A DNA stretch of 64,000 bases, taken from NCBI GenBank assembly GCA_016706405.1, contig JADJJT010000001.1, positions 496,001 to 560,000 of the forward strand, in the 5' to 3' direction. Numbering within the stretch: the first letter of the stretch is position 1; each line of letters opens with the position of its first letter. Positions 35,084-44,818 of the stretch are shown one piece after another. Both the position numbers and the translations under genes were made by a program. A model generated the notes under the pieces. That model was given only the letters and a program-made list of their open reading frames with translations, made no database searches and had not been told where the DNA came from. The stretch comes from Sphingobacteriales bacterium (lineage in GTDB: Bacteria; Bacteroidota; Bacteroidia; Chitinophagales; UBA2359).

Positions 35084-37192
35084 TTATTTTTTATTCAAAG
35101 CCATATCGGCTCGTTTAAAATAGGCGTTTGCTTTATCCATTTGTTTAAGGTTAGCGTAGCTAATGGCAATATTGCGCAAAATAGGCTCGTATTGAGGGTA
35201 TTTTTGCTCGGCTTTGAGACCAATTTCAAGGGCTTTTTCAAAATTACCCATCATGCCGTAGGCGGTCATATAGTCTTGCCAGGCGGCGGCACTTGCGTTG
35301 GGCAGTTCAACGGCTTTAGCTAAAAACTCGGCGGCTTTTTCAAGTTTATTCATTTTTTTGCCGTACAAAATACCCAAGGCGTGGTAGGGCTGGTAGCGGC
35401 CATTGTTTAGGGGTAACACTTTTTGCTCTATAAACTCGGCAAGGTCGGCAATAGCGTGTACTTCGGTAATTTGCTCGGCTACTGTTACCAAATTACTGTT
35501 TACCAACTCGTGGTTAGGATTTCGCTCTAAGAGTTGTAAATACGGCGGGAAAGCTTTTTGAAACTCGCCCATTTCTAAATAAGCATTTCCTAATAAAAGT
35601 TGGGCGTTGTGGTTATCCGGATAAATTTTCAGGGCTTTTTCTAAATAGGCAACGGCGCGTTGGCGCATTATTTTTTGGTCGTCTTTATTATTGGTAATTT
35701 TAGCAGCTTTTTCTAACAAAACGCCTCCTGCTGCTGTGTTTACTTTGCTGCTGTTAGGCGAGTTTTCAACATCGGTTAAAAACAGGGTTTCGTTGCTGCG
35801 CCATGCGGGTAGGCGTGCCCAGGTACGCAAGCTATATGTTGCCAATAATAAACCCAGCAATAAAACGGGTGCGGTATGGGCTATTTTGGGTTGCCACTTG
35901 GGTAGTTTTTGCACCAAAATCCATGCTACTAACACGCAAAAACCAATAGATGGGATAAATAAAAAACGTTCGTTTAAAAATGTTCCTACCGGAAAAAGCA
36001 GGTTCGATACAATAATTAAGGATAAGCCGTAAAATGCCCAACACCAAGCCCAAATTTTCCGGCGCAATAGCCCCCAAACAGCCAATCCGGATAATACAAG
36101 GTAGAATAGCAAAGGCAAAAATGCCCTATAATCGCTCCAATTGAGAATGGGTATTTGTTTTGGGTAATAATCGTGCGTTAAAGTTAGGGGGGCAATTAAA
36201 AGTTTCAGGTAAATCCAAAGGGTATAAAAAATGGTGGCATACTCTTGCGATTTAGTGGCTTCGGCAAACGGGTTGTTTAGCAGTTCGGTTATTTTTTGCC
36301 CGCCCGAGTTCCAAAAAAAGCCAATAGCCATAAAACGCACCAGCATAAAAACAGCAAATGCGCCAAACATGGTACCTGCTACTATAATAATTTGTTTGTT
36401 TAGTTTGGTTTGGGGCCGAAACACCCATAAACTTATTGGAACAATAGCTAAAAATGCAATAGCACTTTCTTTTGTCATTAAAGCACCAAAATAGCAAAGG
36501 GCAAGGCCTGTAATCATCCGGATGTTAAACGTTGTACTATTACCACTATTTGTTTTTGCGGCATATTTAAAGGCAAACCACATAGCTCCTAAGCATCCCA
36601 ATAGTTCTAAAATTTCCATGCGTCCTTTAATATTGGCTGCCACCTCAGTATGAACAGGGTGGGCTATAAATAGGGCTGTTGCTACAAACGGAACTGCTAA
36701 ATACCACTTGTTATTTAATGAGTCGCTAAAATGGCTTGTTTGCCACATTAAACTTAGCAGCCTAAACAACAACAAGCCCAAAAGTGCATATAACAACACG
36801 TTAACTGCGTGCGAAAAGCGGGGATTTTCGCCTAAAAACTGATATTCAAGGGCAAAAGTTGTTATTACCATTGGTCTGTACCGGGCGCCCTCTAACAAGT
36901 CTTTTTGTTCGCCCCAAAAGCCTACAAAACTTTCTTTTGTTAAAATATCGGGTATGCCTTTTAAGCCTTTTTTAGTAAAATCATTTTTGGTTATATACAG
37001 TTGGTCGTCTAAGGCGTATTCAAAACCGCTCGAGGCAGTATAGGCATACAGTGCTATTGCCAGCACAAATAAAATTAAGGCGGCAAGTTTGTTTGTTTTC
37101 CAAAAATTAGCCGTAGTGCTATTGCTGCTATGATTGTTTTGCGGCTCAGCGGGCAATGATTTTTTACTATTAGTGTTTGTAGTTGCGCTCAT
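35084..37192 (-). CDS. TMTC-like TPR membrane protein
   Basis: About 702 residues from ATG at 37192 (an ATG at 37213 adds seven). Ten or so transmembrane helices lie in residues 30-460. The first large periplasmic loop is EYALDDQLYITKND...GARYRPMVITTFALEYQFLG, typical of the DUF1736/TMTC group of lipid-linked mannosyltransferase-like proteins. At least five TPR units follow (LEKALKIYPDNHNAQLLLGNAYLEMG, FEKALEIGLKAEQKYP...). In eukaryotes such proteins O-mannosylate cadherins; in bacteria the activity is unproven (family knowledge). It lies 66 bp downstream of the antiporter gene. Confidence 0.78.
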   Translation of the reverse strand: MSATTNTNSKKSLPAEPQNNHSSNSTTANFWKTNKLAALILFVLAIALYAYTASSGFEYALDDQLYITKNDFTKKGLKGIPDILTKESFVGFWGEQKDLLEGARYRPMVITTFALEYQFLGENPRFSHAVNVLLYALLGLLLFRLLSLMWQTSHFSDSLNNKWYLAVPFVATALFIAHPVHTEVAANIKGRMEILELLGCLGAMWFAFKYAAKTNSGNSTTFNIRMITGLALCYFGALMTKESAIAFLAIVPISLWVFRPQTKLNKQIIIVAGTMFGAFAVFMLVRFMAIGFFWNSGGQKITELLNNPFAEATKSQEYATIFYTLWIYLKLLIAPLTLTHDYYPKQIPILNWSDYRAFLPLLFYLVLSGLAVWGLLRRKIWAWCWAFYGLSLIIVSNLLFPVGTFLNERFLFIPSIGFCVLVAWILVQKLPKWQPKIAHTAPVLLLGLLLATYSLRTWARLPAWRSNETLFLTDVENSPNSSKVNTAAGGVLLEKAAKITNNKDDQKIMRQRAVAYLEKALKIYPDNHNAQLLLGNAYLEMGEFQKAFPPYLQLLERNPNHELVNSNLVTVAEQITEVHAIADLAEFIEQKVLPLNNGRYQPYHALGILYGKKMNKLEKAAEFLAKAVELPNASAAAWQDYMTAYGMMGNFEKALEIGLKAEQKYPQYEPILRNIAISYANLKQMDKANAYFKRADMALNKK

Positions 37193-37258
37193 ATAAATAA
37201 TAACAAAATACAAATTAAGGGTTAAGTCCGGATTTTTTTTAGATTAAAAACTTATGTT

Positions 37259-38581
37259 TTAGTGTGCAAACAACCAAAACTCGAGCATATAAACCAAGGC
37301 ACCGGCAAAATAGCCTAAGGTGGCAGCGAACGAAATATTGCGCACGTACCAAAAAAAAGTTACGCGCTCAATACCCATTACCGCCACACCAGCCGCCGAG
37401 CCAATAATAAGCATACTGCCACCTGTGCCGGCGCAATACGCTACAAACTCCCACAGTTTATGGTCTATTGGATATTGCTCAACCGGGTACATTTGTATGG
37501 CGGCAGCCACTAAGGGCACGTTGTCAATAATTGCCGATAAAACACCCATCATAACTACAATAATATCTAAATTGCCTACACTGGCATCTAACCCCCGCGC
37601 TAATTTGCCCAACGAGCCTATAGATGACAAACAAGCAACGGCGGCCAAAATACCAAAGAAAAACAAAATGCTTGGCGTATCAATGCGCGACAATGCTTTT
37701 AAAATACTGTATTGTGTTTTTTCTTCGTTAGATTTCTTGTGGTGTAAAAATTCGTTTAATATCCACACTATCGAAACACCCAGCAAAATGCCCATAAATG
37801 GCGGCAAATGGGTAATAGTTTTAAAAACGGGTACAAAAATTAAACTGCCAATTCCGGCAAAAAACATTAAATTGCGTTCAAGCGGGGTGGTTTGGGTGTC
37901 CTCTTGGTGGGTAATTCCGTCAAATTCGCCTTTATATTTAAAGCTAAACCATATTAAAGGTACTACCATACAAATTAAACTAGGCAAAAACAGCTCTAAA
38001 ATAATATTAACGGTCGAAATACGTTCGCTAATCCAAAGCATTGTAGTTGTTACGTCTCCAATAGGCGACCACGCACCGCCAGCATTTGCGGCAATAATAA
38101 CCAAGCCGGCAAACACTAAGCGGTCTTCTCTATGCCGTATTAGTTTGCGCAGCAACGAAACCATAACAATAGCAGTGGTTAAATTATCTAAAACCGCCGA
38201 CAGAAAAAAAGTAATAATACCAATAATCCATAGCAGTTTTATTTTGTTGCGCGTTTTAATGCGTGCGGTTATCACATAAAAACCATTGTGCATGTCAATT
38301 AGCTCCACAATGGTCATTGCCCCTAGTAAAAATAGTAAAATATTTAAAATTTCCGGAAGATGGTATTCCAACTGGTGTGTTACACTAGCCAAAACACTGC
38401 CGTTTGGGTGCTGTGCATAGTCCGAAACCTCGTGGTGGCTTCCTACAAATACGGCGTAAATACTCCATGTTATTACACCGATTAATAAGGCTGTAGCCGC
38501 TTTATTTATATGTATATTGTGTTCAAGCGTTATTGCAATATAACCAACAACAAACACAAGTACAATTAGCAATTCCATCAT
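37259..38581 (-). CDS. nhaD: NhaD-type sodium:proton antiporter
   Basis: About 440 residues from the double ATG at 38581/38578; an upstream frame to 38692 adds a doubtful hydrophobic extension. It is an ArsB/NhaD-superfamily transporter with about twelve helices. Typical motifs are HLPEILNILLFLLGAMTIVELID, VLDNLTTAIVMVSLLRKL and the NAGGAWSPIGDVTTTMLWI loop with the conserved Asn/Gly/Asp residues of NhaD. It probably exports Na+ in exchange for H+. The symbol follows the family, not a tested function. Confidence 0.88.
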   Translation of the reverse strand: MMELLIVLVFVVGYIAITLEHNIHINKAATALLIGVITWSIYAVFVGSHHEVSDYAQHPNGSVLASVTHQLEYHLPEILNILLFLLGAMTIVELIDMHNGFYVITARIKTRNKIKLLWIIGIITFFLSAVLDNLTTAIVMVSLLRKLIRHREDRLVFAGLVIIAANAGGAWSPIGDVTTTMLWISERISTVNIILELFLPSLICMVVPLIWFSFKYKGEFDGITHQEDTQTTPLERNLMFFAGIGSLIFVPVFKTITHLPPFMGILLGVSIVWILNEFLHHKKSNEEKTQYSILKALSRIDTPSILFFFGILAAVACLSSIGSLGKLARGLDASVGNLDIIVVMMGVLSAIIDNVPLVAAAIQMYPVEQYPIDHKLWEFVAYCAGTGGSMLIIGSAAGVAVMGIERVTFFWYVRNISFAATLGYFAGALVYMLEFWLFAH

Positions 38582-38733
38582 ATAACAAGCCGTGTGCGAA
38601 TTAACAACGATAGGTTGTAGCAAGATTAATAAACAAATGAGGCACGAAGTTAGTGAAATTATAGAAAATGCCCAAAATAGGCCTCGTGTCAATTTTTATA
38701 CAAACCGGATGGGTAAGCCCTTCCATTAGTTTA

Positions 38734-39540
38734 CTACCACCACATTATAAAATGCTCTTTTGCTTGTTGCTCTTGGCGTAAAAAAACCAAGCCCAACCTA
38801 AACAAATCAATGGTTAAAGTAACCTGTGGATGTTGTTGTATGGCCGCCCATGCTTGCTCCATCTCTTTTGACCAATGAATATCGTCAAAAACAAACACTG
38901 TATCGTTGTGGGCATGGGGCAAACAAGCTTCAAAATAGCGCAACGTAGGCGCATAGCGGTGGTTGCCATCAGCCCAAACAAGGTCAAGTTGTGGTAGTTG
39001 TGGCAATAGTTGTGGCAACACCGCATCAATATTGCCAATATAGCTTTTTATATTGTTTGCCCGCATTTGAGCAAAGTTTTGCCGGGCTATTGCTGCCGTT
39101 TTGGCACACCCCTCAATGGTATGGATAGTGGCCTTTTTGCGGGCTTTAGCCAAGTACAGGCTACCCAAACCTAACGATGTTCCCAGTTCAAGGCAGGTGT
39201 TCGCTTCAAAATAATTTGCTAATTTAAACAGCAGTTCTCCCACTTTTTCGGTGGCGCCGGCGCGGTTTGCTATAGTTTTAATGCTACGCATGTAAGTTGA
39301 TGCCGCAGCAACATCATTTTTGCTTGCGGCATTTGTCGAAGCACCTAAGTCAGTAACTATTAGCATGGTTGAGTTTTTCAAGAGCGCACGCCGTAAGTCG
39401 GCAATATCGTAAAAAGCATAATAGCTGCGAGGGTCGTAAATAACATTTTCTGCAAGGGCGTAAACAAATGGCGAGTGCAGGTAATACTTGGTTTGTGCTC
39501 GAATACCGTAGCGCAGAGCGGCTAACAATTGGTTAAACAT
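38734..39540 (-). CDS. Class I SAM-dependent methyltransferase
   Basis: A 268-residue soluble protein. The SAM-binding motif I is LELGTSLGLGSLYLAKA (near 128-140). TIHTIEGCAKTAAIARQNF carries the acidic motif II, and LDLVWADGNHRYAPTLRYFE and VFVFDDIHWSKEMEQAW resemble O-methyltransferase or FrbJ-like proteins. The substrate is unknown. It stands alone between nhaD and the T9SS protease, with 120-150 bp spacers on both sides. Confidence 0.85.
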   Translation of the reverse strand: MFNQLLAALRYGIRAQTKYYLHSPFVYALAENVIYDPRSYYAFYDIADLRRALLKNSTMLIVTDLGASTNAASKNDVAAASTYMRSIKTIANRAGATEKVGELLFKLANYFEANTCLELGTSLGLGSLYLAKARKKATIHTIEGCAKTAAIARQNFAQMRANNIKSYIGNIDAVLPQLLPQLPQLDLVWADGNHRYAPTLRYFEACLPHAHNDTVFVFDDIHWSKEMEQAWAAIQQHPQVTLTIDLFRLGLVFLRQEQQAKEHFIMWW

Positions 39541-39661
39541 GAGGCAAAATTAGGGTTAATAATTTTATTTTTATCCGGACAAAATTTGCTTTTTACTCTC
39601 TTAGTTTGAGAACATAGGCAATTACGAGTAAAATTCCATCCCAAAAATCGCCGCAACTATT

Positions 39662-42600
39662 TTACTCGCCGCAAAATATTTTTTCAACAACAATATATCC
39701 GTTAGCTTGTAAAACGGCAAAGTACAAGCCTTGTGGCAAAAATGCCGCCATATTTAAGCTAAATGCCGTATTGGCGGATATATTGCCTTGCCAAACCAAC
39801 TGGCCTGTAACCGCATACAGTTGTAAATTAGCTGGCACATTTTCGGGGTTAGCATTGTAAATTTGCAATAACCTGTTGCCTGTATGACTATAAACCTGCA
39901 TTTGCAAAGGATTATCAATGGCTACGCCAAGCGTTATGCTTCGCACAACCGGGCAGCCCGACCCATCTGTAACCGTAAGCGAATAATTGCCAAAGTTTAA
40001 ACCCGTTATAGTATTTGCGTCCTCTAAACCTGTGCTCCATTTATAGCCATAGGGGGGCATCCCCTCCGAAACCAAGGCCATTATTTGCCCATCAAATTGG
40101 TTTAAATGTGCCGCTCGCGTCTGAAAAACTATTTCGGGGGCAGCGGCAACTTTAATTGTAAGTGTAGCGGTGTCGGTGGTATATAAGTCGGCAGCAATAA
40201 GTGTTATGGTGTAATTGCCGGGTTGGGCAAATTGCAAGGTAACGGTGTCGGTGGTGGCACTGGCGGGTTGGGCATTGGGCAGCAACCAGTTAATTTTATG
40301 CGGCGTGTTATTATATTGTCCTTTTACAAAAATGGGTTCGTTGGTGCAAAACACACCGCTGGCCGGCATATTGCCCACCCAAATAGCAGCAGTCATTGCC
40401 GGGTACTGGCTCAATAAGGTGGCATGGGCAATTGTTTGGCAGCCGTTAGCATCGGTAACAGAAACACTGTATTGGCCTGCTGTAATTTGGTTTAATTGTG
40501 GTTGGTTGGGTGCGCCGGGCAAACTCCAGTTATATTGAAGCGGCTCAACACCTATAGCAACAGCCGTTAAGCTGCCGTCGGTGGCAACAGGTGTAGTAGG
40601 CAACTGCGATTCTATTGTTACCACCGGGGCCGAGAGCACCGTAATAGCTGCCGGCAAATTGGCTTGGCCGGCACCCTCGCCTTTAACTACCAATAAATTT
40701 ACACTATACTGACCCGCCTGCGGATACACTACCGCAATATTTTTTCCGGATGCTGTTGCCGGAACCGCTCCATCTATCGCCCAGTAATAGGTATCAGCAT
40801 CCTCCGGATAATTGCAACTATAATATACCGTGTCGTTGGGGCAAACAATACTATCAGATGCGGTAAAAGTTGGCACCAACTCGCCACTACCTTCTACACA
40901 AAAACTTATAGATGCGCTGCCCTTAAACTCGGCGCCCTCTCCTAAAAGATTTTGTTCAGCATCAATAAGTTTATAGTTGCCATTGCCAAACTCGCAACAA
41001 ATGCCATCACTTAGGGCATCGTAAATGGTGAATATATAGCAACCAACCGGCAAACAATAATTAAACATATAGTTTTGTTGTTTATCGGCAAAGCCCGCTT
41101 GGGCATACATCGTTTTATTGTTTGTGTCTTTTATATCAAACGAGGTTTCGCTGCCATAGGCATCGGTGGTTAAATAAACGGTTACATAACTGTTTGATGG
41201 TACTAAGTTGAGCTTAGTTATGATGGTATTATTTGCCCCATTTTCATCCGGATTATTGTTCGGATTAAATAAGGTGATTTCTAAATTATGTACCCCCGGC
41301 TCTAATGCCGGGAGCGGCAAATCTATATAATCAATTTGGTAGTAATTTAACGACCCCGACCAAGTAAACAACAACGGGGTTTGGCCGTTAATACTTAGCT
41401 TTATTTCGAGGCTTGTTATGGGGGTACTGCCTTTATTCCGGATTTTTATTTTTGGGTTTAATGGACTATCGCTGCAAGCAAATTCCGGAAGGTCTTCAAT
41501 GCTCATCAACGCCACATCTAAGGCAAACGGCGGTTGACTGCAATCTTTCCCGTCTATGCTTGTAACACCGGTGTTGTCGGGGTCAAGCCAATCTTTAAGG
41601 CGGGCTTTAGAGTCGGCGCCTTTTGCCCACGACATTGACAATTTGCCAAAATCGTCGTAGTCAATTTTGGTACACGAGGCATTACCTCCGTACAATTGCC
41701 CAATAATTAACCCAGTTTGATTATACAACGGCGAGCCCGATGAGCCTCCTTCGGTAGTGCCAGCGTCCCAGCCATCAATGCGCCAATGCGAGTTAGGCAC
41801 GCCGCTACCCCCTGAAGACTCGGTCAAAAGGTCGTCGTTTAGCGAAATTTTTTTAATATCGCCCTTGGGGTGGTGTATGCAGGCGCAAATAGCAACAGGG
41901 GTATTGGCGTTGTCCCACCCCGAAAACCATACGTTATAATCGGGCGGAATTGGTTCGGACAGTTCTAAGAGCGCAAAATCGCTGGCAAAACTATTTGCCA
42001 ATAGTGTTGCCCCCGATACGGTTTGGTTGGTTGGCCCATCGTTATTATTGCAGTCGGGGCTTTCGTAATTAAACATAAACAGCCATGTTTCAGGTTCGGT
42101 GGGGTAATCAACGCAGTGATTGGCTGTTAAAAATAAAGGCGTACAATCGTTACGGGCATTGTTAATTAAGGCGCCAGTGCAAAGGCGCGTACCTTGTTGC
42201 GACAATATTAAACCTACTGAGCGTTTGGGGTTTTGCCAATCGTCTCCTTCGGGGCAATTAACGTTGATATTGCACAACCCCGAGTCGCCAAACCCTTCTT
42301 CGCTTTTTGATTGTTGTTGTTCCTCCTCCTCCTCTTGCAATGATGGCGATTGTCGCTTATTATCCAAATTAAACTGTGCGTTTGCAAAGCCTCTATAATG
42401 ATGTACAACGGTAGCAACCTGTATTTGCCCTTGTCCGGCATAAGCGGCGGGTTCGTAGTATTCTAATATAGTAGTTTCGCCAAAAATAATACCTGTGGCC
42501 ATGCGGCCATGTGGTTTGTTGTTTAGCGGGGTAAATGCACCCAATATTTGCTGCTGGTTGGGGCTGTAAAGATGAAGCGTAGCACCGGGCGGCAAATAAA

Positions 42601-43000
42601 ACTGTTTGTAAATTAAATGTATTGCTTGGGCTGCTGCCGAGTTTATAGCAAGGCGGCAAATTTTGTCGCCATTTGGCAGGGTTTGCCATAGTCCTTTTTG
42701 CAGTACATCAATATTGGCAGACAATGGAACGCCAAAACGATAGGGCTTGGTGGGGTCAAGGTCGTTTATGGCATCTTTGGCGGCAATTTGCCCCCAATTA
42801 ATGGTAGTGGGGTTAGTTGCTATAATTGGAAGAGAGGTATTTTTATTTAGCTGTGCTTGTAAAAACGAGTTAAAACTAATGGGTTGCCCGCCCGCGCTTA
42901 CCTGTGCGCTAGCATTTGTTAAGGGGCATAGTAAGTGTAATAAAGCTACAACTACGCAAATAAAAGTATAAAAACGAAAAAACAACATGGTGCCGCACAA
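39662..43000 (-). CDS. T9SS-secreted Lys-C-like serine protease (type A sorting domain)
   Basis: A 1112-residue protein. It has a signal peptide and a pro-region to about residue 240. A trypsin-fold domain follows with a full catalytic triad: His295 (FLTANHCVD), Asp341 (ASDFALLEL) and Ser421 (TEGGSSGSPLY). This pattern matches lysyl endopeptidase-type proteases. Then come CARDB-like, PKD and SprB-like Ig repeats (about 480-1030). A T9SS type A sorting domain of about 75 residues ends the protein (LQLYAVTGQLVWQG...LPQGLYFAVLQANG). It should be exported across the outer membrane and attached to the surface. Poly-Glu/Gln (residues 223-230) lies just before the mature domain. Confidence 0.9.
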   Translation of the reverse strand: MCGTMLFFRFYTFICVVVALLHLLCPLTNASAQVSAGGQPISFNSFLQAQLNKNTSLPIIATNPTTINWGQIAAKDAINDLDPTKPYRFGVPLSANIDVLQKGLWQTLPNGDKICRLAINSAAAQAIHLIYKQFYLPPGATLHLYSPNQQQILGAFTPLNNKPHGRMATGIIFGETTILEYYEPAAYAGQGQIQVATVVHHYRGFANAQFNLDNKRQSPSLQEEEEEQQQSKSEEGFGDSGLCNINVNCPEGDDWQNPKRSVGLILSQQGTRLCTGALINNARNDCTPLFLTANHCVDYPTEPETWLFMFNYESPDCNNNDGPTNQTVSGATLLANSFASDFALLELSEPIPPDYNVWFSGWDNANTPVAICACIHHPKGDIKKISLNDDLLTESSGGSGVPNSHWRIDGWDAGTTEGGSSGSPLYNQTGLIIGQLYGGNASCTKIDYDDFGKLSMSWAKGADSKARLKDWLDPDNTGVTSIDGKDCSQPPFALDVALMSIEDLPEFACSDSPLNPKIKIRNKGSTPITSLEIKLSINGQTPLLFTWSGSLNYYQIDYIDLPLPALEPGVHNLEITLFNPNNNPDENGANNTIITKLNLVPSNSYVTVYLTTDAYGSETSFDIKDTNNKTMYAQAGFADKQQNYMFNYCLPVGCYIFTIYDALSDGICCEFGNGNYKLIDAEQNLLGEGAEFKGSASISFCVEGSGELVPTFTASDSIVCPNDTVYYSCNYPEDADTYYWAIDGAVPATASGKNIAVVYPQAGQYSVNLLVVKGEGAGQANLPAAITVLSAPVVTIESQLPTTPVATDGSLTAVAIGVEPLQYNWSLPGAPNQPQLNQITAGQYSVSVTDANGCQTIAHATLLSQYPAMTAAIWVGNMPASGVFCTNEPIFVKGQYNNTPHKINWLLPNAQPASATTDTVTLQFAQPGNYTITLIAADLYTTDTATLTIKVAAAPEIVFQTRAAHLNQFDGQIMALVSEGMPPYGYKWSTGLEDANTITGLNFGNYSLTVTDGSGCPVVRSITLGVAIDNPLQMQVYSHTGNRLLQIYNANPENVPANLQLYAVTGQLVWQGNISANTAFSLNMAAFLPQGLYFAVLQANGYIVVEKIFCGE

Positions 43001-43180
43001 AATTTTATTTCTTTATTCTTTAATTAAACGCAATATTGTTAGGTTTGGGTTGTACGTTTATTGCACAAAAATAACAAAACTGCCATTAAACCAACTTATA
43101 GGAGTTAAATTGACAACAAAATGGCTCGATGCTGCTATTTATTATCCGGAGTTTTGGCACTATGGCGTAAAATTAACTTG

Positions 43181-43921
43181 TTAGTCGTCATCAGCAATAA
43201 TACCCATTTGTTTAGCTATACTTAATGTTTCACAAATCGCTTTAGAGGCTTGTTTTTCGGCCTCTTTTTTATTGGGACCTTCGCCGCGCCCTAACTCTTC
43301 ATTATTTACGTAAGCTGCTACGGTAAAGCGGCGGGTATTTCCGGTAATACGTTCGTCAACCAATTCGTAATCAAGGGTATGTGCATGTTTTTGTGCCCAT
43401 TCTAAAAGCAGGCTTTTATAGTTAAGGTCGCCGGTTTCGAGGCGGTCAATATTAATAAACTGGGCTAATATTTTTTGGTAAACAAACTGCTGTGCCTTGT
43501 CGTATCCGGCATCTAAATAAATAGCACCCACTAAAGCCTCAAGTGCATTGCCCAACAACGTATTGGTAACGTGTACGCTTAGGTGGTCGTAGTCTAAAAA
43601 CTCCGAAAGGTCTAACAAATAGCCAATTTCGCCTAATTTTTTGCGGCGTACAATTTTCGAGCGCATTTCGGTTAAAAAGCCTTCGCCTTTGAGGGGGTAT
43701 TTCTTAAATAAAAATTCCGAAACGGCTGTGCCAAGTACCGAGTCGCCTAAATATTCTAAGCGTTCGTTGGTGGTGTGTGTAGCCGTTGTGCGCGAGGCGT
43801 GCCTAAATGCCATTCGGTAAACGGCAATATTTACGGGTGTAAAGCCCATTAGGTGCCGTAGCTGGTTGACATATATTTTGTGTGGAGAAAACCACCTATT
43901 GTACCATTTTTGAAACAGCAA
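43181..43921 (-). CDS. rnc: Ribonuclease III
   Basis: A 246-residue endoribonuclease that cuts double-stranded RNA in rRNA and mRNA processing. The RNase III signature is NERLEYLGDSVLG (near residues 53-65) and the second metal site is NALEALVGAIYLDAG (near 125-139), both complete. The C-terminal double-stranded RNA-binding domain runs from about residue 170 (YKSLLLEWAQKH...GEGPNKKEAEKQASKAICE). Length and order are standard. In many bacteria it follows acpP-fabF, but not here. Confidence 0.95.
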   Translation of the reverse strand: MLFQKWYNRWFSPHKIYVNQLRHLMGFTPVNIAVYRMAFRHASRTTATHTTNERLEYLGDSVLGTAVSEFLFKKYPLKGEGFLTEMRSKIVRRKKLGEIGYLLDLSEFLDYDHLSVHVTNTLLGNALEALVGAIYLDAGYDKAQQFVYQKILAQFINIDRLETGDLNYKSLLLEWAQKHAHTLDYELVDERITGNTRRFTVAAYVNNEELGRGEGPNKKEAEKQASKAICETLSIAKQMGIIADDD

Positions 43922-44025
43922 AACGTTACAGTTTTTTTATTTGCGAGGCAAAGGTAAGGAAATGGCTTTAGGTTCCGGATTTATTGTAAGGAAAATACAT
44001 TATAAAAAGGCATCATTGCTGCAAA

Positions 44026-44047
44026 AAAAAATATCCGGATATTTTTT
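44026..44047. repeat. 22-bp perfect palindrome centred on TCCGGA
   Basis: A-rich left arm, central ATATCCGGATAT and T-rich right arm give a perfect 22-bp palindrome just past the pcm stop and upstream of rnc. In a leftward transcript it would fold into a hairpin ending in a U-run, so it may act as a terminator for pcm. It is the longest of the TCCGGA-centred palindromes I noticed. Confidence 0.75.
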
Positions 44048-44073
44048 ATTATCAACGCAAGTTGGATACTTGT

Positions 44074-44727
44074 TTATTTTACGACGCCTGGGGTCATGGG
44101 TACAAATTTAAACTCGTCTCCTTTGGTTTCTACAAACCCGTTTTCTGATTTTCGGGTTACCCCTACCATGGTTTGAATGTTTTTACCCACCGGAACCACC
44201 ATCATGCCGCCAATTTTTAGCTGATTGAGCAAAGTTATGGGTATTTCTGGGGCAGCTGCCGTTATTAAAATGCGGTCAAACGGGGCATATTGCGCAGCGC
44301 CTTCGTAGCCGTCTCCAAATAAAAGTGTAGGGTGGTAGCCCATTTGTTTTAATAATTTTTTGGCGGCAACATGGAGGGTGTAATCTCGTTCTATACTTAC
44401 TACGCGGCAGCCCATTTCGAGCAAAATGGCGCACTGATACCCCGAGCCGGTGCCTATTTCCAATACATTTGCGCCATTAAACGTTTGTAACATACTGCTT
44501 TGATAGGCCACGGTAAATGGCTGCGAAATAGTTTGCCCCTGCCCAATAGGAAATGCTTTGTTTTGGTAGGCTTGTTCGGCAAATTCCGGAGGAAAAAAAT
44601 AATGGCGTGGTACTTTGTGAATTGCAAACAAAACTGCTGTGTCTTTAATGCCCTCATCCACTAACTCGTACATAAGTCTATCGCGCAGGCCTTTGTGTTT
44701 AAAATTATCAATTAAACTATTATCCAT
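44074..44727 (-). CDS. pcm: Protein-L-isoaspartate O-methyltransferase
   Basis: A 217-residue SAM-dependent enzyme that repairs isoaspartyl residues in aged proteins. It shows the family's QTISQPFTVAYQSSML (near 60-75), the SAM motif VLEIGTGSGYQCAIL (near 83-97), and FDRILITAAAPEIPITLLNQLKIGGMMVVPVG. The length is standard. It lies 91 bp downstream of the DUF5916 gene and is followed by the 22-bp palindrome at 44026-44047. Confidence 0.94.
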   Translation of the reverse strand: MDNSLIDNFKHKGLRDRLMYELVDEGIKDTAVLFAIHKVPRHYFFPPEFAEQAYQNKAFPIGQGQTISQPFTVAYQSSMLQTFNGANVLEIGTGSGYQCAILLEMGCRVVSIERDYTLHVAAKKLLKQMGYHPTLLFGDGYEGAAQYAPFDRILITAAAPEIPITLLNQLKIGGMMVVPVGKNIQTMVGVTRKSENGFVETKGDEFKFVPMTPGVVK

Positions 44728-44818
44728 AGGACTTGCGAAGGCGATTGGGTTTAAAAAACTTATTGTCGGTGCAAAGTTAGGCTAATACTTTGGTAGTTTT
44801 GTTTAATTTGGGGTGGGT

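Noticed and set aside
37320..38279. 319-codon rightward frame opposite nhaD
   Set aside because: Antisense of a hydrophobic transporter gene with clear NhaD motifs; length reflects few antisense stops only.
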